Below, in pieces: positions 33,131-40,799 of a stretch of DNA of 47,168 bases (position 1 is the stretch's first letter; each line of letters starts with the position of its first letter). Source of the stretch: an uncultured Collinsella sp. (GTDB lineage: Bacteria > Actinomycetota > Coriobacteriia > Coriobacteriales > Coriobacteriaceae); NCBI GenBank assembly GCA_902492755.1, contig CABUNB010000015.1, positions 1 to 47,168 of the forward strand, read 5' to 3'. The position numbers and the translations under genes are program-made. The notes under the pieces were generated by a model. That model worked only from the letters and a program-made list of their open reading frames with translations, did not search any database and was not told the DNA's origin.

Positions 33131-33136
33131 AGTATA
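33131..33136 (-). promoter_or_regulatory. possible -10 element of thiC
   Basis: TATACT on the minus strand lies about 20 nt before the riboswitch 5' end, a fitting distance for a transcription start. The -35 region is poor. Confidence 0.4.
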
Positions 33137-33186
33137 GCTCGAATGGGTACGATTGGCCTAACGAGCGTGCCTGTGAGGAGGCGAAC

Positions 33187-33708
33187 ATGGAAGACAAGCA
33201 TCTATATCGAGAGACGCAATGGGATGTATCGGCCGAGGAAAGCCGTGCGCACCATGGCCTTGTCGCGATCGGTTTTGCGGTGCTTGCCGTGCTGGTGATT
33301 GCCTTTTGTATCTGGACGTTTGGTGGTCGCGGCGGCGCTGCATGGGAGTTCGAGGCTGATGATAGCCTACCGATTATGACGGTGAGGAGTACTGGCGGTA
33401 ATGCCAATACGCTCGCCGTTCCGGGCGATTATTGGTACCCGTGCGATGAGTTTGTGCAGTTGCAGCTGAGTGGTGGGTCTATTCCTGGTGAGGAAATCGA
33501 ACGCGTGACGTATGATGCGACGTTCAAAACGTTGACGGTGAAGCTCAAAGATCAAGGGGATGTGCCCACGACGATGGATATCGCGCTGACGGAATGGCGC
33601 CTGGAGCCCCCGTCGGGTGTTGCGGTGTCCGAGGTCGAGCACGTCAAGATTGTCTATCAGGACGGTTCGACAAACGGGATTGCAAAGGCCGACGGTCTAG
33701 CTGAATAG
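33187..33708 (+). CDS. hypothetical membrane-anchored protein
   Basis: I do not recognise this 173-residue protein. It has a polar N-terminus of about 24 residues and one membrane helix (about 25-46, LVAIGFAVLAVLVIAFCIW). A soluble extracytoplasmic domain of about 125 residues follows, rich in beta-forming stretches (LPIMTVRSTGG, FVQLQLSGGS, YDATFKTLTVKLKDQG). No cysteine pair, lipobox or catalytic motif is evident. ATG 33187 is preceded by GGAGG; the longer upstream open frame crosses the thiC leader and is discarded. It is divergent from thiC. Confidence 0.75.
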   Translation: MEDKHLYRETQWDVSAEESRAHHGLVAIGFAVLAVLVIAFCIWTFGGRGGAAWEFEADDSLPIMTVRSTGGNANTLAVPGDYWYPCDEFVQLQLSGGSIPGEEIERVTYDATFKTLTVKLKDQGDVPTTMDIALTEWRLEPPSGVAVSEVEHVKIVYQDGSTNGIAKADGLAE

Positions 33709-33738
33709 GTGTCGAGCCTAGCAGCCAATTCATAAAAG

Positions 33739-33799
33739 TTGCGGTGGAATAGTTCCTGATTGTGCGAAAAAGGCTCAAATAGGAATTATTCCACCGCAA
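33739..33799. repeat. inverted repeat downstream of yaaA (element D)
   Basis: TTGCGGTGGAATAGTTCCT (33739-33757) is complementary to AGGAATTATTCCACCGCAA (33781-33799) with one mismatch; loop 23 nt. It lies between the convergent genes 33187-33708 and yaaA, where a terminator is expected. It shares the 13-nt core TTGCGGTGGAATA with the repeat on the other side of yaaA. Confidence 0.85.
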
Positions 33800-33842
33800 G
33801 TTATATAGAGAAGGCTGAGCGGGTCAGTGTTGGGTGCCGGCT

Positions 33843-34652
33843 CTAGAGCATCTGTTCGTTGATGAACACGAGGGTGCCTAGGTATGAGAGCTCGGGGACG
33901 TGGCGATAGCCGATGTTGAATGCGGTAAGTTCGCTTGCATCCTCGAGCTTGTTTTCTGCCATCCACCGCACCATGGAGCCGCGCGCCTTTTTGCTGGCGG
34001 TCGACCGTTGGATGGGCTTCCCGTTGCGGATACCCTCGCCAAAGAGGCACGTGACGGCTGTGGCGTCGCCCGCGAGGTGGGGCAGAACGGCTTTGGCATA
34101 CTCTACGCTGGCGAGGTTGACGATCGTGGTGTTTGAACCTGCCGGGGCGATAACCCGCGCGAGCTTGTCGCTCCAAAACGCGTAGAGGTCTCGGGCATCG
34201 TCAACGGCGAGCTTCGCACCCATCTCCAGCCGATACGGTTCGACGGCATGAAAGGGGCGTACGCATCCGTAAAGGCCCGAGAGGATCCACAGATGGTCTT
34301 GCAGCCATGCGAGCTGCGCGGCATCCATCACCTCGGGTGCCATGCTCTGGTATTGAATGCCGTGATAGGACATGACGGCGGGGGAGGTATTGCGGGCGAT
34401 ATCGGGATTGTCGAGGTCGCCGTTTTCCAAGATGGGCTCGAACTCATGCAGGGTGTTGAGGCAAGGCCCCAGCAGTTTGTCACTCACGTTCCATAGCGCC
34501 TGCAGGCCGCCGCTGCCTTCATTTCGCTCAATATCTAGCAACGCGCGATGCAGTCGAGCCGTCTCGCGCGCAAAGGGCGGAATGCCCAGGACTTCAAAAG
34601 CATCTTGGGCCGAGCGCATCTGCTTGGCGGGCGAAATGATGACCTGCAGCAT
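33843..34652 (-). CDS. yaaA: peroxide stress protein YaaA (UPF0246)
   Basis: YaaA lowers free iron and protects DNA under peroxide stress in E. coli. The 269-residue protein begins MLQVIISPAKQM, the family signature, and contains PAVMSYHGIQYQSM, LSGLYGCVRPFHAVEPYRLEMG, LYAFWSDKL and, near the end, ARGSMVRWMAENK. ATG 34652 follows GGAGAG by 4 nt; longer frames upstream run through the inverted repeat. yaaA stands alone between two related palindromes. Confidence 0.93.
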   Translation of the reverse strand: MLQVIISPAKQMRSAQDAFEVLGIPPFARETARLHRALLDIERNEGSGGLQALWNVSDKLLGPCLNTLHEFEPILENGDLDNPDIARNTSPAVMSYHGIQYQSMAPEVMDAAQLAWLQDHLWILSGLYGCVRPFHAVEPYRLEMGAKLAVDDARDLYAFWSDKLARVIAPAGSNTTIVNLASVEYAKAVLPHLAGDATAVTCLFGEGIRNGKPIQRSTASKKARGSMVRWMAENKLEDASELTAFNIGYRHVPELSYLGTLVFINEQML

Positions 34653-34676
34653 GGACTCTCCTCTGTCAAAAAGGAA

Positions 34677-34741
34677 GTTGCGGTGGAATACGGTCTGTTT
34701 TGGCCGTTTATAGGCCAGTTTAGTCCGTATTTCACCGCAAC
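34677..34741. repeat. inverted repeat upstream of yaaA (element E)
   Basis: GTTGCGGTGGAATACGG (34677-34693) is complementary to CCGTATTTCACCGCAAC (34725-34741) with one G-T mismatch. The loop holds TGGCC/GGCCA. It lies between the stop of the M18 peptidase gene (34757, minus) and the yaaA start, so it can act as terminator of the peptidase gene. It shares TTGCGGTGGAATA with element D. Confidence 0.85.
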
Positions 34742-34756
34742 TGATGAAGGGGCTGG

Positions 34757-36154
34757 TTAGGCGCGCTCGAGGAAGGCCTTGTAGCCGCGATAGGCCTCGT
34801 AGATATCGGCCTTGTTGGCGACCTCCCACAGGGCGTGCATGGACAGGACGGCAACACCGGAGTCGATGACGTTCATGCCGTACTTGGCCATGATGTAGGC
34901 GATGGTGCCGCCGCCGCCCGCGTTGACGCGACCGAGCTCACAGGTCTGGAAGTCCACGCCGGCCTCGTCCATGATGTCGCGGATGAGGGCCACGTACTCG
35001 GCGTCGGCGTCGTTGGAGCCGCCCTTGCCGCGGCTGCCTGTGTACTTGTTGAAGCACAGGCCGCGACCCATGAAGGCTGCGTTCTTGGTCTCGAACTTGC
35101 CGGCATAGCCCGGGTCGAAGCCGGCGGACACGTCAGAGGAGAGCATGCGGCTGCGGGCGAGCGCGCGGCGAAGGGCCAGCGGGCTGTCCTCACCGGCGAG
35201 CGTCATGATCTCGGCGACGGTGTTCTCGAAGAAGCGGCTCGTCATACCGGTGGCACCCACGGAGCCGATCTCCTCCTTGTCGACGATGAGCGTGATGCTC
35301 GTGCGCTCGACATTGGCCACATTGATCTGGGCGAGCATGGAGGGGTAGGCGCAGACGCGGTCGTCGTGGCCATAGCCCAAAATCATGGAACGGTCGAGGC
35401 CCATGTCGCGGGCGGGGCCGGCGGGCACGACCTCGATCTCGGCGGAGAGGAAGTCCTCCTCCTCGACGTCGTACTGTTCCTTGAGGATGTCCAGGAACAT
35501 CTGCTTGACGGGCTCCTTGGGAGCGTCCTTGTCGTCATCATCGAACTTGACGGGGCGGCCGCCCACGATCACGTCGAGGATCTCGGCATCGACGGCGTCC
35601 TTGGCAGGCTTGGACATCTGCTCACTCGAGAGGTGGATCAGCAGGTCGGAGATGGTAAAGACCGGGTCGTCTGCCTTGTCGCCGATGTTGATGTCGACGG
35701 TGGTGCCGTCCTTTTTGCAGATGACGCCCACGAGTGCGAGCGGGGAGGCTACCCAGTGGTAGCTCTTGACGCCGCCGTAGTAGTGCGTGTCGAGGTAGGC
35801 CATGTCGCCGGCCTCGAAGGCGGGATTCTGCTTGAGGTCCAGGCGCGGCGAGTCCACGTGGGCGCCCAGGATGTTAAAGCCCTGCTCGAGCGGGGCGGTT
35901 CCCAGGTTGACGAGCATAAGGTCCTTGCCGTGGTTGGCGGCGTACACCTTGTCGCCTGCCTTGAGCTCGCGGCCTTCGGCGATCACGGTCTCCAGGTCGA
36001 CGTATCCCGCCTCCTCGGCCATCTTGATGCCGGTTTTGACGCACAGGCGCTCGGTCTTGTTCTCGCTCAAAAACTGCTTATAGCCGCGGCAAAGCTTCTC
36101 GAGCTCCTCGATTTGCTGTGGCGTGTACTTTTTCCATGCGCAGGGACGCTCCAT
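34757..36154 (-). CDS. M18 family aminopeptidase
   Basis: A 465-residue cytosolic zinc aminopeptidase of the M18 family, which usually removes acidic or neutral N-terminal residues and forms large tetrahedral dodecamers. Metal ligands are seen in NILGAHVDSPRLDLK (H99, D101), the catalytic region SITLIVDKEEIGSVGATGM and, near the C-terminus, GVAVLSMHALWEV. YYGGVKSYHWVASPLALVG and KYTGSRGKGGSNDADAEY also fit. ATG 36154 has GAAAGGAGCC upstream; the longer open frame overlapping polA antisense is rejected. Confidence 0.92.
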   Translation of the reverse strand: MERPCAWKKYTPQQIEELEKLCRGYKQFLSENKTERLCVKTGIKMAEEAGYVDLETVIAEGRELKAGDKVYAANHGKDLMLVNLGTAPLEQGFNILGAHVDSPRLDLKQNPAFEAGDMAYLDTHYYGGVKSYHWVASPLALVGVICKKDGTTVDINIGDKADDPVFTISDLLIHLSSEQMSKPAKDAVDAEILDVIVGGRPVKFDDDDKDAPKEPVKQMFLDILKEQYDVEEEDFLSAEIEVVPAGPARDMGLDRSMILGYGHDDRVCAYPSMLAQINVANVERTSITLIVDKEEIGSVGATGMTSRFFENTVAEIMTLAGEDSPLALRRALARSRMLSSDVSAGFDPGYAGKFETKNAAFMGRGLCFNKYTGSRGKGGSNDADAEYVALIRDIMDEAGVDFQTCELGRVNAGGGGTIAYIMAKYGMNVIDSGVAVLSMHALWEVANKADIYEAYRGYKAFLERA

Positions 36155-36320
36155 GACGCAGGCTCCTTTCGGATCGATCGTGCTGGTTGATGTACCGTGA
36201 GCCATCGTATCACGCGCGGGCCTGCGGCGGCAGGGAAGCCTGATGTGCGGTGGCCGTGGGGCGGGGAGCGTGTAAACTGGTGTGAGCAAACTGTGCCCAG
36301 CCCAAAGCGAGGTATTCAAT

Positions 36321-39071
36321 ATGTCTGACAAACGCCGTACCTTTGTCGTCATCGACGGCAACTCGCTCATGCACCGCGCCTTCCACGCCGTGCCGCCGAC
36401 CATGAACGCGCCGGACGGTCGCCCCACCAACGCGATCTTTGGCTTTCTGAACATGTTCCTCAAGATGATCGATGCCTTTAACCCCGACGGTGTGGTCGTG
36501 GCGTTTGATAAAGGCAAGCCGCGCGTGCGCATGGAGATGCTGCCGCAGTATAAGGCGCAGCGCCCGCCCATGGACCCCGATTTGCACGCGCAGTTTCCGA
36601 TGATCAAGGAGCTGCTCGGTGCGCTCAATGTGCCGATTCTGCAGTCTGAGGGCTGGGAAGGCGACGATATCCTGGGAACCATGGCGCGCCTGGGTGAGGA
36701 GGCCGGCTGCGACATGCTGCTGGTGACCGGCGACCGCGACATGTATCAGCTCGTGACCGAGCACGTCAACGTGGTCTCGACCCGCAAGGGCCTGTCCGAC
36801 GTGGCGATCATGACGCCCGAGAGCGTGGACGATCTGTATCACGGCATCACGCCGGCGCTCGTGCCCGACTTTTATGGTCTGAAGGGCGACACGTCGGACA
36901 ACATTCCCGGCGTACCGGGTATTGGCCCCAAAAAGGCAAGCGCGCTCATCGCGCAGTACGGCAGCCTGGACGAAGTCATCGCGCATGCCGACGAGGTCAA
37001 GGGCAAGATGGGCGAGAACCTGCGCGCACACATCGACGATGCCCTGCTGAGCCGCAAGGTCGCAACCATCCGCACCGATGCGCCCGTTGAGCTCGATTTT
37101 GAGGCGACTTCCTTCCCGGCGTTTTCTGCCGATGAGGTGTCCGCAGCACTGGGTACGCTTGGTATCACTGCCATGCAGAACCGTTTCTTGGCGCTGATCG
37201 GTGACGAGGGTGGCGCTGCTGCCGCTGCTAGCACGTTTGAGATGCCCACGATTGAGCGCACCGCTGCCGGCGATGCCGAGGCGCTTGCTGCCGTGGCGTC
37301 CGAGGTTGCCCGTGCGATCGAGGCGGGCGAGTGGGTCGCCGCCGTGGTGGACGACGACAAGGAAGAGGGCGCGCTCTTTGGACTGACGCGCACACTGTGG
37401 TTGGCGACGTCCAAGGGCCTGTTCGTGCTCGAGGAAGCCGATGACGGCACGCCTGCCGCTGTCGAGGGCTTCAACTTCGTCCACGGCGTGATCGCCGGCG
37501 TACTTGCGCGCCTGTTTATGGAGGGCCGTGTGGCGAGCCCGGATACGAAGGCGCTGCTGCACGAGCTTTCGCCCATCGATTCTTCTGAGCCCGAGCTCAT
37601 GGACCCGTTGTCAGTCGATTCCACGCGCATCTTCGATACCGTGGTGGCTGCCTATCTGCTGGATTCCGATCGTTCCGAGTTCGATGAGGCATATCTTGCC
37701 GATACGTATTTGCAGATGGCGTTGCCTGCGGCGCGCGGCGCAGAGGGTGCTGGTGAGAACGCTCCGGTGCCAGCCGCCCGTACTGCGGCCCTGACACTGG
37801 CGCTGGTCGCACCGCTGCGCGAGTGCATGGCCCGCGAGAATGCCGCCAACGTGTTCGATGGCATCGAGATGCCGCTCGTTCCGGTACTTGCCAAGATGGA
37901 GCGCGCGGGCATGCTCGTGGATCCCGATCGGCTGCGCAGCCTGTCCGAGGGTCTGGCGACCCAGATCACCGAGGTCGAGCGCAGCATTCGTGACCTGGCA
38001 GGCGACGAGACCTTTAACATCGGCAGCCCCATGCAGCTCTCGCACGTGCTGTTTGATGTTATGGGGCTTCCGACCAAGGGCCTAAAAAAGACCAAGCGCG
38101 GCTACTATTCGACCAACGCCAAGGTGCTGAGCGACCTTGCCCGCGACCACGAGATCGTGCGCCTGATTTTGGACTGGCGTGAGAAGTCCAAGATTAAGTC
38201 GACCTATCTGGACACGCTAGGTCCGCTGCGCCGTGGTGACGGGCGTGTGCACACCACGTACAACCAGACCATCACCGCGACGGGGCGCCTGTCTTCGAGC
38301 GACCCCAATCTGCAAAACATTCCGACGCGCTCGGAGCTGGGGCGTACCGTCAAGACGGCGTTCTCGGCGGGCGAGGGAAGCGTCTTTTTGGCGGTGGACT
38401 ACTCGCAGATTGAGTTGCGTTTGCTGGCGCATCTTTCGGGAGACGAGCACCTGGTGCGCGCCTTCAACGAGGGCGAGGACTTCCATGCCGAGACGGCCGC
38501 GCGCGTGTTTGGCGTGCCGGTGTCCGAGGTGACGCCTGACCTGCGCAGCCGCGCCAAGGCCGTGAACTTTGGCATTGTGTATGGCCAGCAGGCCTACGGT
38601 CTGTCGCAGTCGCTGCATATCTCGATGGCCGAGGCGCGCGATATGATCGACCGCTACTACGAGGCCTACCCGGGTGTGCGTACGTTCCTGGACAACGTGG
38701 TGGCGCGTGCCAAGCAGACGGGCTATGCCGAGACCATGTACGGTCGCCGTCGCCATATTCCCGAGCTCAAGGCCAAAAACCCACAGCTCCGCGGCTTTGG
38801 TGAGCGCACGGCCATGAACCACCCCATGCAGGGCACCGCCGCCGACATCATCAAGATCGCCATGGCCCGCGTAAGCCGCCGCCTGGAAGAAGAGGGCTTT
38901 GCCGCCCACATGATCTTACAGGTGCACGACGAACTGGACTTTGAGTGCCCCGTCGACGAAGTCGAGCGCCTCACCGCCATGGTCCGCGACGTCATGGAAC
39001 ACGTAGTAGACCTCCGCGTACCGTTGATCGCCGAAGCCAGCACCGGCATAACCTGGGCCGATGCGAAATAG
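36321..39071 (+). CDS. polA: DNA polymerase I
   Basis: Pol I fills gaps and removes primers in replication and repair. The 916-residue protein has an N-terminal 5'-3' exonuclease (about 1-310, VIDGNSLMHRAFHA, VTGDRDMYQLV, LKGDTSDNIPGVPGIGPKKA). The middle domain lacks the DxE motif of a working 3'-5' exonuclease (VAAVVDDDKEEGALFG stands at that place), so proofreading is probably absent. The polymerase domain is intact: motif A VDYSQIELR (D693), motif B RSRAKAVNFGIVYG, motif C VHDELDFE (H869, D870). ATG 36321 is chosen with GAGG upstream. It is divergent from the M18 peptidase gene across 166 bp. Confidence 0.96.
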   Translation: MSDKRRTFVVIDGNSLMHRAFHAVPPTMNAPDGRPTNAIFGFLNMFLKMIDAFNPDGVVVAFDKGKPRVRMEMLPQYKAQRPPMDPDLHAQFPMIKELLGALNVPILQSEGWEGDDILGTMARLGEEAGCDMLLVTGDRDMYQLVTEHVNVVSTRKGLSDVAIMTPESVDDLYHGITPALVPDFYGLKGDTSDNIPGVPGIGPKKASALIAQYGSLDEVIAHADEVKGKMGENLRAHIDDALLSRKVATIRTDAPVELDFEATSFPAFSADEVSAALGTLGITAMQNRFLALIGDEGGAAAAASTFEMPTIERTAAGDAEALAAVASEVARAIEAGEWVAAVVDDDKEEGALFGLTRTLWLATSKGLFVLEEADDGTPAAVEGFNFVHGVIAGVLARLFMEGRVASPDTKALLHELSPIDSSEPELMDPLSVDSTRIFDTVVAAYLLDSDRSEFDEAYLADTYLQMALPAARGAEGAGENAPVPAARTAALTLALVAPLRECMARENAANVFDGIEMPLVPVLAKMERAGMLVDPDRLRSLSEGLATQITEVERSIRDLAGDETFNIGSPMQLSHVLFDVMGLPTKGLKKTKRGYYSTNAKVLSDLARDHEIVRLILDWREKSKIKSTYLDTLGPLRRGDGRVHTTYNQTITATGRLSSSDPNLQNIPTRSELGRTVKTAFSAGEGSVFLAVDYSQIELRLLAHLSGDEHLVRAFNEGEDFHAETAARVFGVPVSEVTPDLRSRAKAVNFGIVYGQQAYGLSQSLHISMAEARDMIDRYYEAYPGVRTFLDNVVARAKQTGYAETMYGRRRHIPELKAKNPQLRGFGERTAMNHPMQGTAADIIKIAMARVSRRLEEEGFAAHMILQVHDELDFECPVDEVERLTAMVRDVMEHVVDLRVPLIAEASTGITWADAK

Positions 39072-39129
39072 GGAAGCACTCCGTAAGGCAAGCTCGCCCA
39101 AGACGCAAGCCCCCACATACTTAAGATTT

Positions 39130-39208
39130 GGGACAAACACTACTGATTAATTTGTCCCACAGTAACCAAAACAGAGGGGAGCCCCTTCCAACAAGGGGCT
39201 CCCCTCTG
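39130..39208. terminator. two hairpins after polA
   Basis: First, GGGACAAA (39130-39137) pairs with TTTGTCCC (39151-39158). Second, CAGAGGGGAGCCCCTT (39172-39187) pairs perfectly with AAGGGGCTCCCCTCTG (39193-39208), a 16-bp stem with a 5-nt loop. Neither has a long T-run, but together they are a strong transcription barrier 60-140 nt after polA. Confidence 0.7.
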
Positions 39209-39243
39209 CTCAAATCATTTCAGCTAAGTATCTAGACACTCAA

Positions 39244-39440
39244 GACGCCATCTTGGCGGCAGGAAAGTAAACCTAGGACCTGGCCGGGCGGCACGGGTTA
39301 GTTTTTCGTAGATTCCGCACGAGCCGGAAGGCACTAAATGTGCTTTCCGAGCGAGCCCAGGACCTGACCGAACGAAAAACTAATCCGCGCCGCCCGGCCA
39401 GGTCCGACGAGCCACGTTACCGAGCCGCCAGGATGGCGTC
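39244..39440. repeat. 197-bp nested inverted repeat between polA and the HAD gene
   Basis: Main arms 39276-39309 and 39372-39405 match over 34 bp with two mismatches (GGACCTGGCCGGGCGGC at the base). Outer arms 39244-39260 and 39424-39440 match over 17 bp with one mismatch; the right outer arm is the last codons of the HAD gene. The central loop holds GGAAGGCAC/GTGCTTTCC. The left outer arm read on + encodes DAILAAGK-stop, similar to the DAILAAR-stop end of the HAD protein, suggesting a copied gene tail. Confidence 0.8.
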
Positions 39441-40244
39441 GATGAGCGTCAGTACGCCCCCGTCGTTGTTGCTCGGAATGCGCCACTTGGCATGCGCGTT
39501 CATATGCTCCTCGGCATTGTCGACGATAAAGCTGTGACCGACGCGCTCGAGCATGGGGATGTCGTTGTAGGTGTCGCCCACGGCGGCGGCATCGGCGATA
39601 TCGATGCCGAGCTGTTCGCACAGATGTGCGACACCGGCGCCCTTGTCGACGCCCAGGTTCATAAAGTCAATCCACTCGCGACCGGCATTGGTGACATAGA
39701 GCTGGTCGGAGAATGCGGGGTTGTAGGTCTCGCGGAACGCGGGCTCGGCATCATAGGCAGGGAAGAAGATTGAGATCTTGTTGGACTCGATATCGAGGCC
39801 CTCAAAGGTATCGACGTAGTTGATCGTGTTGTAGTAGACGCTGATCTCGTCGTGATACTGGTGGTCGCGGGCAAGCACGTAGAACTCGTCGTAGCAGCAC
39901 AGGACGGGAACGGCGCGCGGGTCCTCCGAGGCACGGGCGAGTACCTGCTGGTACAGCGCCACATCGATGTTGCTCTTATAGATATAGTTGCCGCGATAGA
40001 TGACGCAGGCTCCGTTGTCGGGGCAAAACGCGAGGCGGTTCTTAATGCCCTCGAACATTTCCTCGAGCTTGGGGGCCGGACGTCCGCTGGCAGGACAGAA
40101 TACGATACCGGCGTCGGCGAGCTTGTCCAGACGCTCATCGAGGCCCTGAGGCAGCACGCGCTCGTCGGTGAGAAGCGTCTTGTCCATATCGACGGCGAGA
40201 ATCTTAATGTTGCCGATATTGGCATCTGATTCGTAAGTTTGCAT
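39417..40244 (-). CDS. Cof-type HAD-IIB family hydrolase
   Basis: A 275-residue sugar phosphatase-like HAD protein. Motif I is ILAVDMDKTLLTDE with the two catalytic Asp residues (DMD). The motif III lysine is in GVDKGAGVAHLCEQLGI and motif IV is VGDTYNDIPML. The IIB cap lies between about 85 and 190. Members dephosphorylate small phosphorylated metabolites; the substrate cannot be predicted. GAAAGG precedes the ATG. It is convergent with polA. Confidence 0.9.
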   Translation of the reverse strand: MQTYESDANIGNIKILAVDMDKTLLTDERVLPQGLDERLDKLADAGIVFCPASGRPAPKLEEMFEGIKNRLAFCPDNGACVIYRGNYIYKSNIDVALYQQVLARASEDPRAVPVLCCYDEFYVLARDHQYHDEISVYYNTINYVDTFEGLDIESNKISIFFPAYDAEPAFRETYNPAFSDQLYVTNAGREWIDFMNLGVDKGAGVAHLCEQLGIDIADAAAVGDTYNDIPMLERVGHSFIVDNAEEHMNAHAKWRIPSNNDGGVLTLIDAILAAR

Positions 40245-40387
40245 AAAAGCGCGCCTTTCGTTTCGAGATTGTTTCAGACGTTATAACCATTAACTAGTAG
40301 CCGGACGTATTTTCGCAGGATTGACGCGTATTTGCACCACACTTCACAAAGTAATGAAAAAACTTTTCAGAAATTTGAATTTGTCGC

Positions 40388-40415
40388 TTGTGCAGCAAGC
40401 ACTTTAGCGTATGAT
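40388..40415 (+). promoter_or_regulatory. argG leader promoter
   Basis: TTGTGC (40388-40393), 16 bp, TATGAT (40410-40415; five of six match TATAAT) form a good sigma70-type promoter in an A+T-rich stretch, predicting a start near 40422, about 97 nt before the leader peptide. Confidence 0.6.
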
Positions 40416-40518
40416 AGCGACCATCGAAAACGGAGACGGCAAAAGCGCCGCTTACCGAGGAAAAGGTACCGTTTGCGATATATGAATTGCGCCCGGCGAT
40501 ACGTGAAAGGAGAGGCAG

Positions 40519-40593
40519 ATGCAGTTCGTAAAGATCATCACCACTGCAGACAATGCCATCCGACGCCAGCGCGCAATTTCCCGACGACGATAA
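40519..40593 (+). CDS. arginine-rich leader peptide of argG (attenuator ORF)
   Basis: A 24-codon ORF, MQFVKIITTADNAI then RRQRAISRRR, is preceded by the strong ribosome site AAAGGAGAGG at 5 nt. Six of the last ten codons are arginine (CGA CGC, CGC, CGA CGA CGA), the final three directly before the TAA. CGA is a poor codon in high-G+C genomes, which would sharpen stalling. The three CGA codons (40582-40590) are inside the 5' arm of the terminator at 40580-40658. It is too short for usual gene finders. No homologue search was possible; the call rests on codon content, ribosome site and position upstream of an arginine gene. Confidence 0.8.
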   Translation: MQFVKIITTADNAIRRQRAISRRR

Positions 40594-40658
40594 CAATCGT
40601 CTCTGTCCGCATGGGGCGAAATGCCTCAACAGAGTCATTTTGAGGTCGTCGGGTTTTT
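40580..40658 (+). terminator. arginine attenuator terminator
   Basis: CCCGACGAC (40580-40588) pairs with GTCGTCGGG (40645-40653), followed by TTTTT (40654-40658). Inside are CTCTGT/ACAGAG (40601-40606 with 40629-40634) and GCAT/ATGC. A ribosome stalled at the CGA codons would cover the 5' arm and prevent the terminator; release at the stop would let it form. Further downstream AGCAC/GTGCT with GCATG/CATGC (40659-40700) forms another hairpin. The remaining 100 nt to argG show no gene. Confidence 0.8.
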
Positions 40659-40799
40659 AGCACGACATAGCCGCATGTTTCTAGGGCATGCCTGTGCTGC
40701 ATTCTGCTGAATAACCTGATATTGCACGGTTTTTGACCTCAGGGTGACTTGCAACTGACCGATGTTCTAACTAGCTACCAAGGGCGAAAGGAAACAGCC

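Noticed and set aside
32503..33186. N-terminal extension of the 33187-33708 gene across thiC
   Set aside because: It would run antisense through the thiC gene and TPP riboswitch; ATG 33187 has its own GGAGG site.
36155..36742. N-terminal extension of the M18 peptidase into polA
   Set aside because: Overlaps the start of polA antisense; ATG 36154 matches the family N-terminus and has a good ribosome site.
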